From the NCBI RefSeq assembly GCF_009765755.1, contig NZ_LMUV01000002.1, positions 643,693 to 707,692 of the forward strand: 64,000 nucleotides of DNA, given 5' to 3'. The notes beneath the pieces were generated by a model. It did not search any database. It was not told the origin of the DNA and saw only the letters and a program-made list of their open reading frames with translations. The position numbers and the translations under genes were made by a program. Shown here piece by piece: positions 57,116 to 64,000 of the stretch (position 1 is its first letter; each line of letters opens with the position of its first letter). The stretch is from Rhodanobacter sp. L36. Its GTDB lineage: Bacteria > Pseudomonadota > Gammaproteobacteria > Xanthomonadales > Rhodanobacteraceae.

Positions 57116-58282
57116 TCAGCTTTTCGTCACCGCATCAGGCAGCCGCTGGTAGCGATTGCCCGGCAAACTTTCCACACGCGCATCCAGTTCGAGCATCAGC
57201 AGCATCGAACCAAGCAACGCCGCGGATTGCCCGGTCCGCTGGACAAGTTCGTCCAACGTCACGGGCTCGTAGCCGAGTTCAGTCCAAAGTCGCCGATATT
57301 CGGGCGTCTGCGAATCCGCAAGGCTGTCTGATTTTTCGAACTCTGCAGCTGCGACCGAACTTTCCGACGACGCATCATGGCCCAGTCGTGCAGCCAATTC
57401 GCCGCCAAGCATGCGCGCTGCGGGCACCAATGTCTCCACAATCTCGGCAACGTCCTCCACCAATCGGGCACCATCACGGATCAACCTGTGGCAACCGCGA
57501 GCCAGCGGATTGTGGATGGAACCGGGCAGCGCAAACACTTCGCGACCCTGTTCGGCCGCCAGCCTGGCCGTGATCAGTGAACCGGATTTGAGGCCCGCCT
57601 CGATCACCAGCGTGCCGAGCGAAAGGCCTGCGATGATCCGGTTGCGCCGGGGGAAATGATTGGCGCGCGCCGCCGTGCCCGGTGGAAATTCGCTGACCAG
57701 CGCACCGTGCGCGGCGATCCTTTTCGCCAGTGCATGGTGCTTGCGCGGATAGACGCGATCCGGTCCGGTACCGATCACGGCGAGAGTCCGTGCGCCGATG
57801 TCCAGCGCTGCGATGTGAGCGGCGCCATCGATGCCATCGGCCATGCCGCTGGTGATCGCGAAACCGGCTTCGGCCAAAGCACGCGCGAACGCACGCGCGT
57901 GCGCCAGGCCACTGATACTCGCGCCGCGCGCGCCGACGATCGCCACCTGCGGATACAACAGCAGACTCGCATCGCCGATCACGAACAACGCCGCCGGTGG
58001 TTGCGGGATATTTTCGAGCTGCGGCGGGAAATCATCCTCCGTGCAGCGCAGCAGCCGATGTCCCGGCTGGGCAAGCCAGGCCAGATCCGCACGCAGCAAT
58101 TCATCATCGGGTTGTTGCAGCCATGCCCGTGCCGATTCGTCGAGACGTGCCGATCGACGCAGCCGCGCCAGAGCGCCTTCAATGTTGCCGGTCTTGTCCA
58201 GCAGATGGCGCAGCCCGCCGGGGCCGAGGCCTGGCGTGCGCAACGCCACCATCCATGCGCGCAGTTCGTCCGTGTCGTTCAT
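57116..58282 (-). CDS. dprA: DNA-processing protein DprA
   Basis: Loads RecA on incoming single-stranded DNA during natural transformation. 388 residues. N-terminal SAM-like region, Rossmann core with VAIVGARGASISG, ITSGMADGIDGAAHIAALD, FPRRNRIIAGLSLGTLVIEA, and a C-terminal winged-helix (DELVQRTGQSAALLGSMLLM). Starting ATG at 58282 reads MNDTDELRAWM; one at 58309 would add nine residues. Its presence with comF suggests that the organism may be naturally transformable, although the uptake genes are not in the window. Confidence 0.95.
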   Translation of the reverse strand: MNDTDELRAWMVALRTPGLGPGGLRHLLDKTGNIEGALARLRRSARLDESARAWLQQPDDELLRADLAWLAQPGHRLLRCTEDDFPPQLENIPQPPAALFVIGDASLLLYPQVAIVGARGASISGLAHARAFARALAEAGFAITSGMADGIDGAAHIAALDIGARTLAVIGTGPDRVYPRKHHALAKRIAAHGALVSEFPPGTAARANHFPRRNRIIAGLSLGTLVIEAGLKSGSLITARLAAEQGREVFALPGSIHNPLARGCHRLIRDGARLVEDVAEIVETLVPAARMLGGELAARLGHDASSESSVAAAEFEKSDSLADSQTPEYRRLWTELGYEPVTLDELVQRTGQSAALLGSMLLMLELDARVESLPGNRYQRLPDAVTKS

Positions 58283-58381
58283 GCCTTGCAGTGTACGAAG
58301 CAGACGCAAAAAGAAACGGCGCGGTGATGGCCGCGCCGTTGTGTAGGGATGTTGCGCGACCGCCTCCAGGAGGCGCCAGAT

Positions 58382-59515
58382 TTACTCAGGCATGCGCAGG
58401 CGATTGCCCTTGTGCACCGGACGCAGGCTGTCCATGACCAGGCCGTAGCTCACGCGGTCGAAGGTGCGGAACACCATGACGTGACCGACGTATTCGTTGG
58501 GCAACGTGACCGTTTTGCCCACGCCGCGGCGCCAGCTGTTGCTGGCCACGTCGTCATGGATGGTTTCGCCCGGCTCCTCGATGGTGAAGGTGGTGCCGTT
58601 GTCGACGCCGTCCTTCGCACCGACCGACAACACCACGACCTGCCTCGAACCCACAGCGTCCATCGCATCGGCGAAAGCGTTCACGCGCGCGTTGTCCGGC
58701 ACTGCCGACTTCGGCGCATGCGGGTAATAGAAAGCGTCGTACGGTGCATCATCGACGGGCAGCACGCGGTCGCCGCTGCGGATTTCCATGGTGGAATCCA
58801 GCAGCAGCAGCGTCGACGGATCACCCGTGCGCAGTGTCTCGGCGTTGCCGATCACGCTGACTTCGACACCCAGATCGTCGCCGCGGCCGTAGTGGCCGTC
58901 GTTGCGCGAATCTTCGTCCCACGGCGTGTTGACCATGGCGACGTTGCTGTCCAACTCATGGCCGACGATTTCGTTTTCGGCGTCCTTCGCATCGCCCTGC
59001 TCGAATCCGCGGAACACATGCGTCGGACGCACGATGGCCCAGCGCTGTCCCGGCGCGCCCTGCAAACCGCGCACGTAGATGTTCTGGCCGACCGCGCCGC
59101 GCAGACGGGCTTCTTCCAGGCCGACCACATACGGCGCATTTCGCACTGCGTTGGAATCCATTACTCGCATGTCCTTCAGGAACATGCGCAGTTCGGACAG
59201 CGGAATCGCCGGCACGGCCTCGCCTTCGGCGTGCACGCGCGGCTCAAGGCCCACGTGCGGACCACCGTTCAAGAATGAAAGATTAAGCACGTCGCCGGGA
59301 TAGATCAGATGCGGATTGCGCACCTGCGGATTGGCCTGCCAGATTTCAGGCCACAACCAGGGTTTGGCGAGGAACTTGGAAGAGATATCCCAGAGCGTGT
59401 CGCCTCTGCGCACGGTGTACGTGTCGGGATGATTGGCTCGCAGTTGCGCGCCCGCCGCGTACACGGCAACGGTGACCAGCATGCCGGCCAGCAACACGAA
59501 TATTTTCTTGATCAT
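58382..59515 (-). CDS. LysM-domain secreted protein
   Basis: 377 residues with signal peptide MIKKIFVLLAGMLVTVAVYA. LysM domain at about residues 31-80: DTYTVRRGDTLWDISSKFLA through YPGDVLNL, including the extra WLWPEIWQANPQV seen in this subgroup. The remainder is an unassigned periplasmic domain (IVRPTHVFRGFEQGD, DSTMEIRSGDRVLP). Family members bind peptidoglycan; the gene is commonly adjacent to dprA in gammaproteobacteria. Start ATG at 59515 follows GGGGGATTCCCACCA. Divergent from def. Confidence 0.88.
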   Translation of the reverse strand: MIKKIFVLLAGMLVTVAVYAAGAQLRANHPDTYTVRRGDTLWDISSKFLAKPWLWPEIWQANPQVRNPHLIYPGDVLNLSFLNGGPHVGLEPRVHAEGEAVPAIPLSELRMFLKDMRVMDSNAVRNAPYVVGLEEARLRGAVGQNIYVRGLQGAPGQRWAIVRPTHVFRGFEQGDAKDAENEIVGHELDSNVAMVNTPWDEDSRNDGHYGRGDDLGVEVSVIGNAETLRTGDPSTLLLLDSTMEIRSGDRVLPVDDAPYDAFYYPHAPKSAVPDNARVNAFADAMDAVGSRQVVVLSVGAKDGVDNGTTFTIEEPGETIHDDVASNSWRRGVGKTVTLPNEYVGHVMVFRTFDRVSYGLVMDSLRPVHKGNRLRMPE

Positions 59516-59624
59516 TGGTGGGAATCCCCCTTCCCCAGATGCTCGGCCGAGTGTAACCGAACCGTTAAGACACGCAACAGGCGCGAGTTGGCAAAAATCG
59601 TCTGCAGGCAAGGCCATACAGCCG

Positions 59625-59630
59625 TACAAT
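59625..59630 (+). promoter_or_regulatory. -10 element for def-fmt-rsmB
   Basis: TACAAT at 59625-59630, 76 bases before the def start, is a good -10; the -35 (TCTGCA) at 18-bp spacing is weak. Confidence 0.35.
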
Positions 59631-59705
59631 GCGCGTCCATTCTAAGTTGCCGGCGGGCTGGGTTGTCACCGATTTGCCCGCAATTTCGGCGCCGAGGTGA
59701 GAACC

Positions 59706-60215
59706 ATGTCTGTTTTACCCATTCTCGAATTTCCGGACGCGCGTCTGCGCACGCGTGCTGAACCGGTGCGGGCGTTCGACGCCGACCTCAAGCAGTTTGT
59801 TGCCGATTTGTTCGAGACGATGTACGTGGCGAACGGCGTCGGCCTGGCCGCGACCCAGGTCAACGTGCATCAGCGCGTGCTGGTGGCGGACATGAGCGAG
59901 GATCGCAAGCACGCACTGGCGCTGATCAATCCGCAAATTCTCGAGAAGGAAGGCTCGCAGGTTTATCAGGAAGGCTGCCTGTCGTTTCCCGGCCTGTACG
60001 CCGATGTGACTCGCGCGCTGAAGGTGAAAGTCAAAGCACAGGATGTGCAAGGCAACGAATTCGTCATCGATGTCGATGGTCCGCTGGCGGTCTGCATCCA
60101 GCACGAGATGGATCATCTGGACGGCAAGGTTTTTGTCGATTACCTGTCGTCCCTGAAACGCGCGCTGCTGTTGAAGCGCCTGGACAAGCAACGCAAGCAG
60201 GCGGCGAGTGCTTGA
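59706..60215 (+). CDS. def: Peptide deformylase Def
   Basis: Removes the N-terminal formyl group from new proteins. 169 residues. Motif 1 GVGLAATQV, motif 2 [10 protein letters not shown] with the metal Cys, motif 3 [16 protein letters not shown] with the metal His pair and catalytic Glu. ATG at 59706 follows CGAGGTGAGAACC. The stop is overlapped by the TTG start of fmt, its metabolic counterpart. Confidence 0.97.
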   Translation: MSVLPILEFPDARLRTRAEPVRAFDADLKQFVADLFETMYVANGVGLAATQVNVHQRVLVADMSEDRKHALALINPQILEKEGSQVYQEGCLSFPGLYADVTRALKVKVKAQDVQGNEFVIDVDGPLAVCIQHEMDHLDGKVFVDYLSSLKRALLLKRLDKQRKQAASA

Positions 60216-61168
60216 ACGACTTGGATGCAAGCAAGCCACCTCTGCGACTGATCTTCGCCGGCACGCCCGAATTCTCTTTGCCTTGCCTCGCTGCCTGTCG
60301 CGACAGCGGCGCCGAGGTTGTTGCGGTCTACACGCAACCTGACCGGCCAGCCGGACGCGGACGCAAGCTCATGCCCGGCCCGGTCAAGCAGGCGGCGCTG
60401 TCAGCCGGCTTCGCTGTCGAGCAACCCGAGTCACTGAAATCCGCCGATGCGCAACAAACCATGTCGGACTATCGCGCCGACCTGCTGGTGGTTGTGGCCT
60501 ATGGCTTGATCCTTCCACGCAAAGTGCTGAAGTTGCCGTTGCACGGTTGCTGGAACGTGCATGCGAGCCTGTTGCCGCGGTGGCGCGGCGCGGCGCCGAT
60601 CCAGCGTGCGATCCTGGCCGGCGATACCGAAAGCGGCGTGGATCTGATGCAGATGGAAGCCGGTCTGGATACCGGCCCGGTGTTGCTCGAACGACGCACG
60701 CCGATCGCAGCAACGGACACCGGCGGTTCGTTGCACGATCGCCTTTCGATGCTGGGCGCCGAAGCGCTTGCCGAAGGCCTGAGCCATCTTCTGCAGGGCC
60801 GCGTGTTGACGCCAAGAATGCAGGACGAGAGCGGCGTGGTGTACGCGCACAAGCTGGACAAGTCGGAAGCACGATTGGATTTCCAGCGCACCGCGATCGA
60901 ACTGGAACGACAGGTCCGCGCATTCGATCCATGGCCCGTGGCGGAGGCGTCGATCGGCGGCGAGTCGCTGAAAATATGGTCCGCGCAAGCCGTGGATTTA
61001 CAACACGACGCCGAACCAGGCGCGATGCTCGCTGCTGGGCGCGACGGCATCGACATCGCATGCGCTCAAGGCACGCTGCGCGTGACCTCGCTGCAACGAC
61101 CCGGCGGCAAGCGCATCGGCGCAGCGGACTATCTCAACGCGCGTCCCGACCTGCGCCGTTCCCGATGA
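60212..61168 (+). CDS. fmt: Methionyl-tRNA formyltransferase Fmt
   Basis: Formylates initiator Met-tRNA with 10-formyl-THF. 318 residues. N-terminal [19 protein letters not shown], the formyl-THF loop [21 protein letters not shown] with catalytic His, and a C-terminal OB-like tRNA-binding domain. The start is TTG at 60212, overlapping the def stop as TTGA; no in-frame ATG or GTG lies nearby that keeps the conserved N-terminus. The stop overlaps rsmB as ATGA. Confidence 0.96.
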   Translation: MNDLDASKPPLRLIFAGTPEFSLPCLAACRDSGAEVVAVYTQPDRPAGRGRKLMPGPVKQAALSAGFAVEQPESLKSADAQQTMSDYRADLLVVVAYGLILPRKVLKLPLHGCWNVHASLLPRWRGAAPIQRAILAGDTESGVDLMQMEAGLDTGPVLLERRTPIAATDTGGSLHDRLSMLGAEALAEGLSHLLQGRVLTPRMQDESGVVYAHKLDKSEARLDFQRTAIELERQVRAFDPWPVAEASIGGESLKIWSAQAVDLQHDAEPGAMLAAGRDGIDIACAQGTLRVTSLQRPGGKRIGAADYLNARPDLRRSR

Positions 61169-62466
61169 AAATCGACACCCGCGCGCTCGCCGCGAAAGGG
61201 CTTGCCGAGATCGCGATGCGCGGTGCGTCGCTGCGTGACGTGATGGAACGCAGCGCGCCACGCCTGCCCGATCCGCGCGATCGTGCCCTGCTGATGGCGC
61301 TGCTCAGCGAAGGTGCGCGCTGGTGGCTGCGCTTTGATGCGGCCATCGATGGATTGCTCGAAAAACCGTTGCGGCACAAGGACCCGTCCGTGCACGCGCT
61401 CATGGTGCTGGGTCTGGTGCAGCTGGAAATCCTGGAGTTGCAGGATTACGCGGCCGTCGCTGCGACCGTCGAAGCGGTGCGTTCGCTGAAACGGCCGCAA
61501 CTGTCCGGCTTGGTCAACGCGGTGCTTCGCCGCTGGCAGCGCGAGCGCGTGTCGCTGCTCGCCGCGCTCGACGCCCAACCACAGACGCGCCATGCGCATC
61601 CCGCGTGGCTGGCCGCTGCGCTGGCACGCGACTGGCCAACCGAGTCCGAAGCAGTGATGGTCGCCGACAATCGCGAGCCACCGTTGACGTTGCGCGTGAA
61701 CCGTCAGCGCAGCACGCGCGCGGATTTGCTTGCGCAATTTCAGCAAGCTGGCCACGCCGCCACCGAACATCCATGGCTGGCGGATGCACTGGTCCTGCCG
61801 CATAGCACCGACGTCACGCGCATGCCCGGCTTCGACGATGGCGCGTTCGCCGTGCAGGACGGCGCCGCGCAAGTGGCCGCCGATCTCGCCGATCTTCGCG
61901 ATGGCCTGCGCGTGCTCGACGCCTGCGCCGCGCCGGGTGGCAAGGCTTGTCATTTGCTCGAACGCGCGCAGATCGAACTCACCGCGCTGGAAGTCGATCC
62001 GAAACGCGCCGAGCGGATTCGCGAAAACCTCATGCGCTTGCGTCTGGATGGCCGGATTGTGGTCGGCGATGCCGGCGCGCCGCGCGGTTGGTGGAACGGG
62101 CAGCCGTTCGATCGCATCCTCCTCGACGCGCCGTGCTCGGCGACGGGCGTGCTGCGTCGGCGACCCGATGTGCGATTGCATCGTCGCGAAAGCGACATCG
62201 CCGCCATGCACGCGCAGCAGCGGCGGATCCTGTCCGCGTTGTGGCCGTTGCTGGCAGTCGGCGGAAAACTCGTCTACATCACCTGCTCGGTCTTGCGCCC
62301 CGAAAACGAAACCATCGTCAACGAATTGCTGGCCGCACAATCGGACGCGAAGGCGATCGCCTTTACGCTGCCGACGGGTCAGGCCGCCGCCGTGGGTTGG
62401 CAAATACTGCCCGGCGATGGCGACCTCGACGGCATGTATTACGCGGTGATCGAAAAGCATTCCTGA
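61165..62466 (+). CDS. rsmB: 16S rRNA m5C967 methyltransferase RsmB
   Basis: SAM-dependent methylation of C967 of 16S rRNA. 433 residues: an N-terminal NusB-like helical domain, then a Rossmann domain with [39 protein letters not shown] (first catalytic Cys) and [12 protein letters not shown] (second catalytic Cys). The ATG at 61165 overlaps the fmt stop. Third gene of the classic def-fmt-rsmB operon. Confidence 0.96.
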   Translation: MKIDTRALAAKGLAEIAMRGASLRDVMERSAPRLPDPRDRALLMALLSEGARWWLRFDAAIDGLLEKPLRHKDPSVHALMVLGLVQLEILELQDYAAVAATVEAVRSLKRPQLSGLVNAVLRRWQRERVSLLAALDAQPQTRHAHPAWLAAALARDWPTESEAVMVADNREPPLTLRVNRQRSTRADLLAQFQQAGHAATEHPWLADALVLPHSTDVTRMPGFDDGAFAVQDGAAQVAADLADLRDGLRVLDACAAPGGKACHLLERAQIELTALEVDPKRAERIRENLMRLRLDGRIVVGDAGAPRGWWNGQPFDRILLDAPCSATGVLRRRPDVRLHRRESDIAAMHAQQRRILSALWPLLAVGGKLVYITCSVLRPENETIVNELLAAQSDAKAIAFTLPTGQAAAVGWQILPGDGDLDGMYYAVIEKHS

Positions 62467-62547
62467 TCGAAGGTTCGACGCCTCGATGCGTTGACCATCT
62501 TCGAACCGTCGCATTCCGCGGGCTATGCTTTCGCTGCTGTTCGACCG

Positions 62548-64000
62548 ATGGAATCTGCACTCGTGAAGTCGCATGTACCGTTGTCCCGGTCTCGTCCGCT
62601 GTGGCTGAGCGACGCCCGCCGGGAATTGATTCTTTTCGCCGTGTTCGCGTTGCTGGTGCTCGGCCTGGGCATCGGTCTGCGCGATCCGTGGCCGTCGGAC
62701 GAACCACGTTTTGCGCTGGCCGCACGCTGGATGGCGGAACACGGCGAGTGGCTGTTTCCGCATCGCGGCCACGAACTGTATGCGGACAAGCCGCCGGTTT
62801 TCATGTGGCTTCAGGCATCGGCTTATCAACTCGTTGGCAACTGGCGCGTCGCCTTTCTGTTGCCTTCGTTGCTGGCCGCGCTGGGCGCACTGGCGCTGGT
62901 CTACGACCTTGCACGCCGATGCTGGAGTCACCGCAGTGCACTGCTTGCCGCGGCGACCTTGCTGGTCACGATCCACTTCACCTACCAGATGCGCAACGCG
63001 CAGATCGATCCGCTGCTGCTCGGCTGGATCACCCTCGCCAATTACGGAATGCTGCGCCATCTGCTGGTCGGGCCGTCGTGGCAATGGTTTGCCGTGGGCT
63101 GTTTTTTCGCGGGCGTCGGCGTAATCACCAAAGGCGTGGGCGTGCTCGCGATGCTGATGCTGGTTCCCTATCTGCTGGCTCGCAAACAGCGCTGGAACCA
63201 GTTGGCCATCATCCACGGCGGATGGCGCTGGATCGGCGGCCTGGCGTGTTTTTTCGTTCCGATTCTGGCCTGGCTGTTGCCGATGCTGCTGGCGGCGCGC
63301 GCCAATGGCGATGCGCAACATGCCGAGTACGTGCAGGACATTCTTTTCGGCCAGACCGTGCATCGCTACGCGGCACCGCCGGGGCACTTCCATTCGCCGC
63401 TCTATTTCCTCGGCGTCATCATCTTCGACTGGATGCCGTTGTCGCTGCTGCTGCCGTGGGCGATACCGGCATGGTGGCGGCGATGCAAACGTCGCGATGC
63501 GCGTTTCCTGCTGCCGCTTGGCTGGACCTTTCTGGTCGTGGTGTTTTTCTCGCTGAGCCCGGGCAAGCGAGATGTCTACATTTTGCCGGCCCTGCCGATG
63601 ATCGCCTTCGCACTCGCGCCACTGTTGCCGGCACTGTTGCGAATGCTCCGCGTGCGTGCGGCCATCCTGGCGCTGACATTTGTGATGTCGGCGAGCCTGG
63701 CGGTTACGTCCGCCGTGGCTTTGGACGTCCATCCGGCGTGGGCGGCGCGGTTCGAACATGAACTCGATCCACGCATCTGGTGGCTGTTCCTGGCTATCGG
63801 CCTGGCCGGCTTTCTGATCACCGCCATTACCCGGCTGCGACAGGCACCGCTGGGATGGCTGTTGTTCGCCGCCACTTTGTGGAGCATGCACGGCCTATGG
63901 GGTTATCCACTGCTCAACGACGACCGTTCGGCCCGCGATGTGATGACGCGTGCGCGCGCCATCGCCGGCCCGGTTGCGACCATCGGGCTGGTCGCGTGGA
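62548..64000 (+). CDS. ArnT/PMT-type membrane glycosyltransferase (3' end outside window)
   Basis: Open to the right edge; 484 residues visible from ATG 62548 (MESALVKSHVPLSRSRPLWL). GLRDPWPSDEPRFALAARWM carries the Asp-Glu active-site pair of the GT-C (ArnT, PMT_2) family, HRGHELYADKPPVFMWLQAS is the next conserved loop, and about 11 hydrophobic helices follow. These enzymes transfer a sugar from an undecaprenyl or dolichyl carrier to lipid A or protein in the periplasm. With no stop in the window its C-terminal domain is unseen. ArnT-like identity is likely; the exact acceptor and sugar are unknown. Confidence 0.85.
   Translation, partial: MESALVKSHVPLSRSRPLWLSDARRELILFAVFALLVLGLGIGLRDPWPSDEPRFALAARWMAEHGEWLFPHRGHELYADKPPVFMWLQASAYQLVGNWRVAFLLPSLLAALGALALVYDLARRCWSHRSALLAAATLLVTIHFTYQMRNAQIDPLLLGWITLANYGMLRHLLVGPSWQWFAVGCFFAGVGVITKGVGVLAMLMLVPYLLARKQRWNQLAIIHGGWRWIGGLACFFVPILAWLLPMLLAARANGDAQHAEYVQDILFGQTVHRYAAPPGHFHSPLYFLGVIIFDWMPLSLLLPWAIPAWWRRCKRRDARFLLPLGWTFLVVVFFSLSPGKRDVYILPALPMIAFALAPLLPALLRMLRVRAAILALTFVMSASLAVTSAVALDVHPAWAARFEHELDPRIWWLFLAIGLAGFLITAITRLRQAPLGWLLFAATLWSMHGLWGYPLLNDDRSARDVMTRARAIAGPVATIGLVAW

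Noticed and set aside
61947-63761. A long plus-strand frame in the rsmB/ArnT region
   Set aside because: The conserved DEPRF motif and membrane helices are in the frame beginning at 62548, which has no stop before the edge; the other frame is Arg-rich and has no motifs.
61129-63891. A 920-codon minus-strand frame across rsmB and the glycosyltransferase gene
   Set aside because: Low-complexity Gln/Arg/His composition and complete overlap with genes that have clear family motifs on the other strand.

Overview
The window is a contiguous, gene-dense piece of a high-GC gammaproteobacterial chromosome. Gene content and order (leu and ilv genes fused in one operon, bioB-bioF-bioH-bioC, def-fmt-rsmB, dprA-topA-tsaC, many TonB-type and autotransporter exports) suggest the Lysobacterales (Xanthomonadales), probably the Rhodanobacter/Dyella/Luteibacter side. 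The family assignment is inference from gene order and codon use. I see no rRNA, tRNA, CRISPR, insertion sequence or prophage.

Bases 1-3541: the 3' part of a threonine operon (thrB truncated at base 1, thrC), then a divergent pair, a YecD-like isochorismatase-fold protein and a TetR regulator, sharing two copies of a GAGG-N4-CCTC operator. Bases 3542-16259: a complete branched-chain amino acid operon, leuA-ilvE-leuC-leuD-leuB-ilvD-ilvC-ilvB-ilvN-ilvA. It is preceded by an unlisted 45-residue leader peptide rich in Leu/Val codons and by a textbook transcription attenuator. Threonine made by ThrB/ThrC feeds IlvA, so the first quarter is one metabolic neighbourhood. Bases 16344-23109: ubiA, a comF-type gene, a small membrane-protein gene with an apparent one-base frameshift, and a biotin operon (bioB, bioF, a TrhO-like rhodanese, bioH, bioC) behind a BirA-like operator.

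Bases 23226-27535: envelope genes, namely a PAP2 phosphatase, a family-9 glycosyltransferase and a response regulator/histidine kinase pair. Bases 27536-32655: a TonB-dependent receptor behind MetJ-like boxes, a secreted phytase-like esterase and a secreted protein with a possible CYTH-like fold. Bases 32756-35912: poorly characterised genes, including an ACT-like/V4R-like fusion, a REP-type palindrome, a lower-GC orphan and tag. Bases 35990-41827: an EamA transporter, a dehydratase and aldose epimerase pair, pepN and a 61-residue acidic protein.

Bases 41828-42403 are the most interesting non-coding stretch. They hold a perfect TGTGA-N6-TCACA (Clp/CRP) site and a candidate structured small RNA with a C-rich loop ending in a 15-bp hairpin. 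Bases 42404-64000 are mostly housekeeping: mnmG, a GYF/RDD membrane protein, tex, a GDSL autotransporter esterase, a YbaY-like lipoprotein, purD, an AMP-ligase, tsaC, topA, dprA, a LysM protein, def, fmt, rsmB, and an ArnT/PMT-type membrane glycosyltransferase that runs off the right edge.
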